From assembly GCA_022497145.1 (NCBI GenBank), contig MU385866.1, forward strand, positions 466,087 through 530,086: a stretch of DNA of 64,000 nucleotides, read 5' to 3'. The notes beneath the pieces were generated by a model. The model made no database searches and had not been told where the DNA came from. It saw only the letters and a program-made list of their open reading frames with translations. The DNA is from Rostrohypoxylon terebratum. Lineage: Eukaryota; Ascomycota; Sordariomycetes; Xylariales; Hypoxylaceae. Both the position numbers and the translations under genes were made by a program. Numbering within the stretch: position 1 is the stretch's first letter; each line of letters opens with the position of its first letter. Positions 1-11,285 of this stretch are shown in pieces.

Positions 1-323
1 TCCGTCCCTACGCAATCTTTAGATATTGATTTCGGGTGTCTACCTCGGACGTCGTGATGCCTTAGCGACCTGCGCTGAGCCGTAATCGATATGCTCAATG
101 GTCCGCCTTATATACCATAATAAGCCTCTGACGAGACCTTGAGCACACCTAGGCCAGATGAATGGAAGATTTTCAATCACGAAATCATGTGTGGCTACAA
201 ACTTTTAGGTCTGGAGGTTCGTTTTAATTTGCTATCTGTGTGCTACACCTAGAACGTAAACCTAGCACTTCCAGTACTACATCCTCCAGTAACCTTCCGC
301 AATATCCCATCTCGTAGAAGCGC
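1..323. other. 3' flank of RPL10A, no gene seen
   Basis: No long open frame, tRNA-like fold or repeat was recognised here. It is downstream of the minus-strand ribosomal protein gene and presumably carries its 3' UTR. Confidence 0.6.
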
Positions 324-1205
324 TTAGTAGAGGCGCTTGGGGGGAGACATGGTAGCCTTGATAGTCAAGCTACCGACGTTCTGCCAGCCCTTCTTCAACA
401 AGGAGACGAGGTAGTTAATAGCCAACATGATGTTACCAACAAGTTCATCCTCGGTCATGCCAACGTTTCCGACGGCAACACCCATGCAGAGAACCTTCTT
501 CAGCTGGAACTTGATGGTTGACTTGACCTCGTTGATCCTGCCAGTAAGATCGTCGGAGTGGGAGACGGGGGTAGGGAATTTACCGGCTAGAATTTCCAGT
601 TAGATCATGGCTTTTTGAAATCAGTGATGGTTATATTGTGCTTACCCTTGGAAAGACCAGGACCCAAGAGACGAGGGATCTGCTTGATGAGAGCCTCAGA
701 GGCGACGAAGGCATCGTACTTGCGGGCAAGCTTCTTGATGAGCTTCTTGTTCTTGTTAAGCTTCTTCAAGTCGTCGGCAGACATGGCGTCGACACCACCG
801 TGCTTAGCACGGTCAAGATCGTGCTGGTCACCCAAGATGCTATGTCATGACTGTTAGTACGAAATCAATTCACTCGTCACGAGTGCTGGATAAAAGGTGA
901 GAGGTGAGAATGTTATTCAGCGGTGGGGCATAGTACCAGATGCTCATGTTGGGGCGGGGGATCGCAGGCAGCTTGATGGTGCCAGAGAAACGCTTGTCAC
1001 GCTGAGGGTCATAGTTCTTGAGGCCGATCTGGAGCTCGACGGTCTCAAGGAAGTTACGCTTCTTGGTGTTGAGAGAGTAGTCGAGAAGCTCTCCGACGTT
1101 AGAACGCACTCCGGCTGTGGCGGGGTAGAGATGTCAGTAAACTGTACATTTTCCAATCGAGGTTGTTCATTCGGTAGGCAACTGACCGACTGTGATTTTC
1201 GACAT
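324..1205 (-). CDS. rpl10a: 60S ribosomal protein L10a (uL1)
   Basis: Large-subunit protein of the L1 stalk, which acts at the ribosomal E site during tRNA release. Four exons on the minus strand: 1205-1187, 1114-937, 839-646 and 586-324. All introns are GT-AG (donors GTCAGT, GTACTA, GTAAGC). The spliced product is 217 aa, the usual eukaryotic L10a length. It begins MSKITVAGVRSNVGELLDYS and has the conserved KRNFLETVELQIGLKNYDPQ and GDQHDLDRAK stretches and a C-terminal TIKATMSPPKRLY tail. The first exon codes for only six whole residues, as is common in fungal ribosomal protein genes. The reading frame closes perfectly across all introns. Expression is presumably constitutive and growth-linked; no specific promoter element was identified. 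Confidence 0.97.
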
Positions 1206-3806
1206 GATAGACAGTCTTCCAATAGATTTACTCTAATGGTGAGGATTATAGCGTTCGCAGCTGGTGAGAGTTGAGAGTTGCAAATGACGATTGCGATGTG
1301 TAGTGGGTTCGAGGTCTAAAAATATTTTTTTTGCGAATTTCAGGCAAGTCGCTTGCATTTTTATAGGTCTCGACAATTTCGTGCGCTACGAATTGTGGAG
1401 ACGATTAGATAAGGTTTCTTACACCTTGAAGGTTCCTCTTTCCTACACCACTTGTGCAGCCGCAAAACCTTGAGACTGAGTCATTCGGCCAACACAGACA
1501 CAGACAAAGACTCAACTTAAAATTGACTTTCAAGCTGCCATTAGAACCGTAAATTTTGAAGTTTCCAATCTGCTTCAATCTTAATACTATTGGACCATTA
1601 CAACCTCACATTCAGACCTCCATTAGAAAACCAATCACATACGTTCGATCATGTCGGTCTATCACCTTTGGCCGCATTCTCATTTAATGTCGGCTAGAAA
1701 CTATCGCCTATTCCTAAATTTAAGTCCTCATTGTTATACAGTATAAGGCTGAGGTACATAAAATATGTACTACCTGTATTTGTATGGTGATTGCGAGTTT
1801 TCTCTCGAAGCTCACTTCCGAGAATATCGGAGTGTCCTCCACAAGATACATATACGGCTGAACGTGGACAAGACCTGTCGATGGTATCGATAAAGTGCTC
1901 AATCATCCGATGAGCCAGACGGCTCTTGCTTGGTACAGTCCTCAGAATCTGCAGCCGCGAGACGGCGTCTGAGAGGCCAATCGGGTTTGGGGATTCGAAT
2001 CCCTGCATTGCCACGGCTCTAGGCACGTAGACAAGTCCACGAATCTGTTTTGGAAAAAGCAATTGGAGTGATTTCATTGCTACTTACTGTGAAACACGGC
2101 TCCGTGCCAATAGTTCTTCAGGGTCTCCTGGTTGCCGCAAAGCCGGCCTACTGTTGGTACACAGTTCGCACAAATTCGTTTCAATAAATGATTCCCAGAT
2201 CGGCGCCGATCTAATTCTGGTAAGGGTCCGGCTATCGCGACCTCTACACGCTAGAGAGGCTAGATGGCCCTTCAGAGACTTTTTTTCTTTATTAGCTGAG
2301 GCTTACAGATTTTGCTAATGACCTAGATGTGGCCTTCACCTGATTCCGCTGACTCGCTTAATCGATGAGGAGATTCGCTACGGGCCGCCACCTGTGACTT
2401 CTAGAGCGGCGCAGTTATGCAAGAACACTCGAGCTCACATCCGCCAACTAATCATTCCTAAACGTCGGGAGCTTGCATCATCCACAGTTCTCAAAATGCT
2501 AAAAACTGACCAGTTCGTTGTACGAAACCCTGGGGCCTGGGTTGGTGGATTGGGAATTCTGTTACTGACAGGATTTCTATCAACTGAACATATCCTTGCG
2601 AGTCAACCCTTATCGATCCAGCAGGAAGCGGATAACGCTGAGGTGAAATTCTTTGCATCGCTTCCTTCGAAAATGCGACCAATCAGCAAAAGCCGAGTTC
2701 CTGTCCCTCGGATGCCTACGGCCATCGTTGAGATGGCCGGCCTCCATGGCTGTCTTGCAGATTCCCGCTTACCTTTGGTCTCCCAGTCGGGTGACATGAT
2801 TTCAGTTCTGCCCAGCCCCATCCAAGATTATGTAAGTCAGCGTGTGATATCACATCTCGAAATTCAATCCGACAGGATGGTTGACTGGAGTCCAAACGTA
2901 CCTGGAGTGCGGCTCCCCCACACGATGTGTATAAGTGTTTTGCGACTAAGTCTGTCTTATTTCATATTTTGTCATTGTTAAGATCTACGTGTATGGATCT
3001 TGGTACAAACACTATTTCAAACATTTCTTATTAAGCAAATGAACTCGACTGTGGAATCCACAGTTGATACTGTTAATCGACTACGTTCCTGACTAGTCGA
3101 AGGAAGAGGTTGCCAATACACTATCGTCAGTTTATCGCTTCTTGGTGTCTGATAAGCGCCCCTTGGGGTGACAGGGTCCCATTATGCAGGCTACAAGTTA
3201 CGTGCAGAGAGTCTGCTTATCCATCTACGAACCCACCTGCGAGGATCTGCCCCCCTTTTCGCCCCCGGCCGGTGGGGGCAGGGGTAATAAGGCTGTCAGT
3301 ACGAGAAACGTACCGGCACTCATGGCTACCCTGGGCTGTTTCCAAGTGGAAAGATCTGTCTGGACTGTTCCAACAACCCCGGTCATCGTGATCGAGAAGC
3401 TCATACGCATGTGGTAATCCTGTAACTGGATGGTGGCAACCCCGTATCTACCTTCGATAAGTTGGCTCCGAATCTTGTCTCACATCCTGAGAATGCAAAA
3501 CCCGACACCATACCGGATGGATGAGCTACTGTGTGAAGTATACTAAACTCTTTTCGTTTCCGAGGATTGAGATAGATCGTCGTTGCTCGTACATACATAC
3601 AGGACCCCATGCCTATGTCCACCTCGTTGATAATAAGTACGATACTATAAGCAACTACTACTTTCATGTCGAAGACGGTTGATTTCAGGGCGACCTAGGC
3701 ATCGCTCAACTAAACCAGGTGACTTACGTTACCATAAAATCACTTGTCAGCCATACCTCCCAAGACACACCTGGTCTTTCACTTATCCATATCTCTAAAT
3801 TCCAAA
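1206..3806. other. Intergenic region with doubtful open frames
   Basis: This separates RPL10A from the rhodopsin-like gene. It contains a 195-codon plus-strand frame (2394-2981), a 127-codon minus frame (1694-2077) and a 93-codon plus frame (3110-3391). None shows a recognisable domain, splice pattern or conserved motif, and their composition is not clearly coding. A palindrome around 1993-2004 (GGATTCGAATCC) resembles a tRNA T-arm, but no matching acceptor stem was found. Confidence 0.5.
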
Positions 3807-5328
3807 ATGCAGCGTCCGCCCGACTCTGTCAGCGATAGCTGGCCAGCACCAAACTATGTTAACCCGGAAACTAGAGGACACCTGGGGATGGTTGTTGGAA
3901 TCCTACTTGCTGTGATAGTCACAATTATTTTGGCAATTCGCTTGTACTCACGCAAGTGGCTAACTCAAGGATTCGGACTCGACGATGTGTTTATAATGTT
4001 TGCATATGTAAGTCAATTAAACAGCAAACTTGCTCTTTTTGTATCCTACCGTACTAATTCTCAACAGCTTCCTGCTACGGCATATACGATCATTGGCATT
4101 GTTGAGGAAGATAAATTCCAGTGGAATCGACACACTTGGGACCTTGAAGAAGAGTACTTTGTTCCAGGCTTACAGTTAATGTAAGACATTTTTTCGCAAC
4201 CTGGTGATCTATATAAGCTTAACGATATCACAGACTTGTTAATCAGATACTTTTCGATCTGGCAACCAGCTTAACCAAGTTGTCGATACTCGCGCTCCTC
4301 CATAGGTTCACCTCTGCCTCAGGAGATCGAAAGATGACTATTGCTGTATTAGTATCAATAGCAATAGTTGGCTTTAATTGCTTCGTCTTCATCATAGTTA
4401 CTGTATTTCAATGCACGTAAGTTTACCAGCATATCGAGTATGGTTCCAAATTCTTGATAAACTAATTTTCAAAACCAGACCGTTGTCAGAATTCTGGGAG
4501 CTCTCATCCGAGCCACGAAATTGTATCGATCAGGATGCCCATCTAAGGGCAATCAATCTGATCAATACTCTTACCGACTGGCTCGTCGTACTCCTCCCTC
4601 TCAAGACAGTGCTTAGTTTGAATTTGCCTAGCAGGCAAATCAGCATAGTTCTTTTTCTCTTTGGGGTTGGCGTCCTCGCAAGCTCAGCAGGGATTGCGAG
4701 ATGTTACTTCGCGTGGATGTTAACTACTAACTTCGACTTTGTCTGGAACAATTGGTCGTCGTGGTTTTGCAGCGCTCTTGAATTGAATATCGGCATAGTA
4801 TGTATATGACCTCGTTGCATATGGACGGCCCCCAACTAACTTGTTTCCAAGATATGCGCCTCGGTTCCAGCAACGAAGCCTTTCTTCGCGAACGTATTCG
4901 AGACTACGTTCGGTCCGCGTAGCTCCATGACTATGGACTGGAATAGGAAACTATTGACACAGTCAGCAACTTTGACTACCTTTATCGATCAGTCTTCTTC
5001 TTCATCAACCTCCCTCCCGCAGCAACCAGCATCGCTGCTCTCACATCCTCAACACGCCTACCTCAATAAACCATTACCCCCTATCCTCTCTGATCGACAC
5101 GTAGATCTTGAGGCGCAAACGGCATTCGCGAACGAATTCGGTCCGCATCCCCACCTATTGAAAACATCGGTACCCCAGCGGGCTGGTGTGAGATCCAGCG
5201 ACCCTTGTAGAAACCTGCAACAGAGTAACCCGCAAGGGCAAGACCGAACCACGATTTTAATCATGTACCGAGCCAATAACGAGTCGGTACCAACGCAGCA
5301 AGCACCTACTCGTGCTTTAATGACTTGA
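3807..5328 (+). CDS. Seven-helix fungal rhodopsin-domain integral membrane protein
   Basis: Five exons: 3807-4007, 4068-4180, 4234-4416, 4479-4797 and 4852-5328, all GT-AG, giving 430 aa. The hydrophobic pattern and motifs match the fungal rhodopsin/PTH11-related family: a first helix near residues 28-48 followed by RLYSRKWLTQGFGLDDVFI, then DLATSLTKLSILALLHR, FQCTPLSEFW, a TDWLVVLLPLKTVLSLNLPS helix and a C-terminal helix containing ICASVPATKPFF. The last ~130 residues are a Ser/Pro-rich cytoplasmic tail with poly-Ser. The start at 3807 is chosen because it directly precedes the first membrane domain; an in-frame start 21 codons upstream is possible. Members are thought to be plasma-membrane sensors or receptors, but no ligand can be inferred. 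The neighbours give no functional hint. Confidence 0.85.
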
Positions 5329-8017
5329 ATTTACCTATTAGAAACTCATATTTATAATCACGGGGTGGAATCATTATTGTTCTAATACTATTGGGAACGG
5401 CGTTTCGGTGTGCATCAAGGCAGAGCTGGTAGTTCGGCATTTTTATAAGTTTTATATGGGGTATGGGCATGAATCATAGTTTATTCGTTCAACGGCATTG
5501 GGACGGCATTTCCATCAAGAGCCGGATCAAGGTTCAACTCATCGAGAGCAAGCTGGTATAAACGGTGCTGCTCGGGATAGAAGGACGGCTCATACAAAGA
5601 TACCCACTTTCGTTCACCGGAGGCTAAACATGGCAACTATCATTTTTTCTCTTTACTACCCCCTTTTGCCTTTCTCTGGATTTCACCATACCAATCATTT
5701 CACTTATCACGAAAATCACCCATTCGGTTTTTTCCGAGTCGATTGTCTATTGCTACTACCTACCTACCTATGCCTCAAAGTGGGGATACATTTTTACTAT
5801 AGCACAGCTAGTACCTAAAGCCATTGAGAGGATCATCTCAAGGAAACGTATAGAAACATATATTAAAACGTCAACATGCCTTGATCGCCGTCCCCGCACG
5901 AGATCCACGATGCGCTACCCTTGAAAGCGAGCCACGCTCGTCGAGTAAACCACATGTTCATACGCACCGCCAATCAAACGGCTATTATTAGGTGCACTTG
6001 TACCCCATACCCACGTCCACGTCCACATATGCCCATTTCCATACTTCTGATTCTCGGCGTAGTAATCTAGGATTCGATAAAAGATGTATGTATGTGCGTG
6101 TACTTACTAGGTAGGTAGGCAGTCGTATGCGGTTTGCTTAAGCTTGGGAGCTGGGGCAGGCAGACGATCTCCGCTCTGGAAGGATTCGATAGTTGAAACA
6201 GGATTCCCGATCTATCTAACAAGGAGCTCCTTGGTCACCGAAACAACGCAACCTTTCGTGACATTTAAAGTGGGGAGCTACCTAATCGGTCCTTGAGACT
6301 TACTGTCGCTGTCTCGACGCTCCGGCAATGGCGGCAGTGGTATCGTGACGTGCGGGACGGGGAGTCGGTGAGAGAGGGAGATAATACTGGGATTATGGGG
6401 ATTGGGGTCTAGCTTGTTCTTGTCTGCGATGGCGACCTTGCGCCGTATTCTTGCGGATGTATGTAGAAAAACACCATGCCAGGATGCGAAGATACAGATG
6501 AACTCCATAGACATGCCATGCGACGAAGGACGGCCGCGGGGTAAGGGACGGAGGATTCGCGAGCATCTCACAGCCCCAAACTGCCGTCCTGAGGCACCGT
6601 CTATTCCCCGAGCGTTACCTTTCCAGCTAGCAGGTACCGAGACGAGTGTCCCTCGGTTTGCTCAAAGCAGAGCTTATATGCACGTCTACCTGCGAGGCTA
6701 GTATCTCGGTGTCTAGCTTCGGTGACTAAAGAGTAAGATGCTATGAGGCTCTTCGAGGGAATATGAGTAAGCCACTGCATAGGACGGAGTAGACGGACAT
6801 ATTTGAGATAATAGATGTTCAAAAAAAAAAAACCCCCCATCATACTCTCCTCAATTTACCTTCAACGCCCCGGCATGAACTCTGAGATCTAAATGTCGTT
6901 TCACAAGAGGTATCTAACAGTCCTACATTTTCTCGAAACTACATTTCCAACTCTTTTATGCCATCTGAAGTCCTAAAGGGCTGACCAGAAAGCCTATGGG
7001 CTTGTATCACATCGATTCCGTCTAGAGGTACAAAACTTGTTGGTTTCTAGCAACATATCATGCATAGGGCATTCAATGCTGGCGAATACCAGGATTAATT
7101 GTGACGTCAGTAGCCGAGAACCTCACTCTCTTCCTTTCCGCATGAATCAACAACTCCAAATTCCAAATAACTCCCTGACTATCGACAGCTAAATGATAAA
7201 AGTTTGGAAATTGACATATCATGTAGGTCGCATTGTCGGATTAGCTAAATATTCTCACAATTTCTAGGAAGAGGTCTGGGAATATTGGCAACCACCTGTC
7301 ATTCAAAGTATAGTGGGTATATCTCCGAGCTCTAATTGAAACAGAGGAAACTATATGATGTCTAATAATGTAGCTGTAAAGAAGCTAGATTTCTAAAAAT
7401 GTCCAACAACCGAATATAAGCTCAAGTGTCTAGATGCAATCAGACCACCAGCAATAATCTAACAACCAATATCTCTCTATCACAGCTCCCGGTCATAAGC
7501 CAACTATCATCGCCCTCCTGGGCGACGATTGCTGCGACGTTTCATAAAGGGTGGCCACGCGGGCCGTCATGTCCTTTTCCTCTAGCGCATCTCTCTATCC
7601 TCTCAGGATCAATGTCCTGGAATCGTCTTTCCCAACATCTCGGCAAGTCCTTAGGTTTCTCTTAGGTCTGAATCCGGAAAAGTTCTACAATCAAAAGAGA
7701 CGTAGTAACCGGTACCTATATCCCTTGGGATCCAATGCCGGGCTCGGCTCGGAGCGTGGCGGTTTCTTCAAACGAATCCTTAAGGAACCTAGCCAGGTTC
7801 CGTCACGGTCTCCAGACCGGTGGGAGAAGAAGTAAAAAAGGTTGGAGTATGCGCTTGCACATTCCTCGGCCTGGTAAAAATCATCCTCGGTCCTAAGTTT
7901 TTTTTGGTCCTAAGTTTTTTTTTTTATATTTATCCCCGCTGCAAGATTTGCTGTAAGACATTAAGTTAGCTAGGCTAAATAGATGATGTTGAGTGATCAT
8001 ATACGCACGTTCTTCAT
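5329..8017. other. 2.7 kb gene-poor stretch
   Basis: Only short frames of about 60-107 codons occur, none with a recognisable domain. The region has T-rich tracts and ends with a duplicated T-tract unit beside the C2H2 gene. I see no RNA gene or transposon end. Confidence 0.5.
7889..7925. repeat. Two-copy direct repeat with T tracts
   Basis: A unit of GGTCCTAAG followed by a T run (8 then 11 T) occurs twice in tandem. It looks like a local duplication next to the 3' end of the C2H2 gene and may be part of its terminator region. Confidence 0.7.
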
Positions 8018-11000
8018 TTAGCGAGTGTGGTGTCCGTGGGATCGTCTATATGAATCCTGTGTGTTGGGCTTGTTGGAGTGAAGCAACTTCTGGGAGATCT
8101 TTCCCATGGCTACTAAGTGGTCCCGGGCGTCGCTGATTTGGTGCAAATAGTCAAAAGCATCTGGGACGTTGAATTCCTGCAGATAATTCTGCAGAGCCTT
8201 GTGGTGCTGATACCACTCGTCAACCATGGGCTGTTCAGCGGCTCTCATGGCAGCCTCAGCCTGGGCAAATCTAGTAGAAGCATGCTTGCGGCTGCTGGTG
8301 CTGTCTACGGAATCCTTGTTCTTGCGCTTTCGACCCTTGGCCGAGTGCACGGAAGATCCATGTCCAGAGGGAGGAGACCCGCTGACGGTGTTGAGGGAGT
8401 TCCCGTTATCGTTGTGGACGCGTCTCATGTGGTCCTTTAGGTTCCATTGGCGGGGAAATCCATTTCCAGGAACGGCACGGTCGCAACCTTCGTATGTGCA
8501 GAGGTAGGGCTTGTCGCCGTGGCCATGCATAGCGTGAGCCTCTCGCTCGTGGCGGAGGAGGCAAGCAGTGGAAGAGAACCGAGCATTCTCACAAGAGTCA
8601 ATCTTGCATCGGTATGGCTTCAGGTGCGAGTCGACAAATTTGCTGCGTCTCGGTCAGATTTATGAGGGGGAATATCCGAACCAATGGTAACTTACTCGTA
8701 GTTGCACTTGAGCTTCTCGGGCTTGTGGTTGCAGCTGGACTGGCCTTCCCACGGGCAGTGGAAGAGACCGTCGGCCTGTGGGCAGGCGGTCTTGTACAAT
8801 GGGTGGTCCCGGGCAGAAGACTCTCCGTCACCGCTGGAGCGGCGAGTGAAAGAAGGAGGCAAGGCAAACATTTCATCCGCCAAAACGACTCCATTGGCAT
8901 CCTCTGTGGTCATCAAGCCCATCTGGCGATCGAGGCTGATAACGTTCTCTACGTCAGAGTGTGTCCGAATGTCATTGCAATTAGTTCAACATACCTTGGC
9001 GAAATGCCATTCATGATTGGCGAAGAATCGTTAGTCCGCGAGGGAGAAGATTCCATAGGAACGGACCATGCATCCTCAGGGAGACCAGGGGTAGAGAGTC
9101 GGGATTCAACAGGGCTGAGAGAGCTCCAAGTAGTGGCAGCGGGCGAGTTCCCTGCGAGGTTGGCCTCGAAGTTTAGTTGCATCTGAGTGGGATCAATGTG
9201 CTGCTGTCCCATTCCCGGGGTGAGCACAGCGGGGGAGTAGGGGAGTCCATCTGTAGGCAAACCTACGCTCATGGGCAGTGTTGGGTAGAACATCTGAGAT
9301 GAAACAGAGTGGGCATCCGATTCCTGGAGAAGATATGCGTCCATCTGTGGATTACCTGACAAGTCATAATTCGACATGTGAGAGCCATGAGACATAGAGA
9401 GCAACCTGGGGCGGCTCTTCTGTGCTGAGGCTTTGATAGTTCTGTTCTTGTGGCTTCCGGAGGAGCCCCTCGAGCTGATCCGTCGCATAGGCTCTGCGGC
9501 GGGAGCTTGGGCTTGCTCCGAAGCGATCCATTTGTTGGTCATCTCATCCACGGATTCATGTTGGTCCTGTCCTCTGGGAGTGACTTGGCCATATGAAAAA
9601 TGGAAATCCTCTTCGCCATTGAAGTTCTGTGTTCCTTCTGCTGCATCCCATACTGAACCATGAAGGTCCGCATGTCCCGTCTGAGAGTAAAGAAAAGATC
9701 CGCTGGAATTGGCAAGCATGTTTCCTTGAGAATAAGAGCTGTAGTCACTGAGGATTAGGTTAGTGTTCTGTATAACCACTACCTGGCTAAATCACGAAGA
9801 TGCACCCAAAAGCATGTACAAATGAAATGACTTCAATATGGTACAACTTTGTTCCTGTTCCAACAACAGCGGTTAGTCTTACGCACGGGCTTGGTAGTTT
9901 TTGGGGAGGGCATCATACAGACCAGAATGAAGTGTCAAGCGAACTTAAGAATCCAAGACATGAAGATCCAGAGTGACACCATATAGCACATATAGTTCCA
10001 TATGTTGGAAGATCCGGGTAGTAGTTTGTGGGTGGCCTTGAGCAGAATGGGAGAAAAAAATTCAGGCAAAGCAAAAAGCAGAACGACACGAAAAATGAAA
10101 TCCGGGTATGCAGAATCCAGAAAAATTGCAAATCGAGACGGCTGTCAGAGCACAAAGAAGTTGATATGTTAGTCCACGAACATGCGATCAATCAGATTGA
10201 GGCCGATCGAATCGGCACACATGGCATACGTACTGCTGTCGGGAGGGCAACAAGATGCACAAACCCGGTGTTGACAAGACAGTCCTCTGGGAAAATTGGC
10301 TGTTTGTGCACCTCGGGATCCAGGCAAAATGTGGCACAACTATATAGCTCCTTGAGTCGATGTTGATGTTCCAGATTATCATTGGCGAGCTGGGTTTGAT
10401 CACAGTAGTCGAGTTGCCGTAATTTTCCTATTCGTTTGCACGCAATCAAGTCTGAATTCCTAGGTATGGCAAGGCTAAGGTCCCGCCCTACACGACTACT
10501 GGATGTTTGAAGCAACACAGCAGAAACGAGGGAAGCACAACTTGCGAGGTGTCCGGAGAAGTTGCTGAAAGTCCATAGTCCGGAGGTGTAACATGACAAG
10601 AGAAAATCCATTGGTCCGCGATATGAAAATCCCAAGAAAAAGTCCGGTAAATTTCGAAGATCAAGTCACAACGGATCCGCGGGTTGGTTCTTCCTAAGTC
10701 TGAAACAATGCAATACTTGTCACTGGTATCCGGTAGAGTCTATCCTGGAGTTGCTGTTGTCACTCTTCTCTTTGCGCGGGCGATACTTACTGTTTCGACG
10801 TTGAATATCTGATAATTTCTTTGATCCATCTGAGCGAGGTGGAGAATTCGCACATAGGCAAGCCTATGCTGCTCACCCGAAGGTGAAGCATCAGAAATAA
10901 GTGAGTCCTGGGGATTGAGAGTCCGGTAAAGATTGACCTGGTGTCCTTCTGGGTTCCATTTCCATGATAGGGTCCTGTTCCGGGAATTGTCCTGTGATGA

Positions 11001-11285
11001 TCCTGTCCTGTCCGGGAAAAACGGATAAAAAAACCTCCAGCGCGTTTCCTGGACTGAGTACGAAGCAAAGCACTTGCGATGAATTAAAAAAAAAAAAAAC
11101 ACACGATGCATACATGACTATTCGCAAATACATGATTGTATAGTTGTCGATTGAAAAAGCAGACCCCAAGACTCCGGAAATAGAAATGAAAAAAACAATG
11201 CAATATACCTCGCAGGAGTGTGGACATCGTCCATATCTAGAGATGAATTGAAGCCGGACATGCTGTCCTGGCGGGAAGCAACCAT
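8018..11285 (-). CDS. C2H2 zinc-finger transcription factor, 564 aa
   Basis: Four exons: 11285-11209, 9747-8995, 8935-8696 and 8642-8018. The spliced frame closes to 564 aa. Exon 1 starts in a strong Kozak context (CAGCCATGG) with MVASRQDSMSGFNSSLDMDD, ends at a GTATAT donor and joins in phase to the DYSSYSQGNM exon after a CTAATCCTCAG acceptor. Residues ~1-330 are Ser/Gln/Pro-rich, as in an activation region. A cysteine/histidine cluster follows at ~335-440: an atypical first finger (FHCPWEGQSSC...) and then two C-x4-C...H-x4-H fingers (YRCKIDSCENA...RHEREAH and YLCTYEGC...HMRRVH). After that come a basic KGRKRKNK nuclear-localisation-like stretch and a C-terminal helical region. Probably a nuclear DNA-binding regulator; targets unknown. 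The first intron would be 1,461 bp, very long for this genome, so a small missed exon is possible. Confidence 0.8.

Noticed and set aside
1977..2020. T-arm-like GGATTCGAATCC palindrome suggesting a tRNA
   Set aside because: The loop is one base too long and no acceptor stem or anticodon arm pairs on either strand; at most a tRNA fragment.
2394..2981. 195-codon plus frame as a gene
   Set aside because: No motif, no splice partner and unremarkable composition; too weak to call.
4927..5328. Separate gene starting at 4927
   Set aside because: It is the last exon of the rhodopsin-like gene; the frame continues from 4852 with the family motif ICASVPATKPFF.
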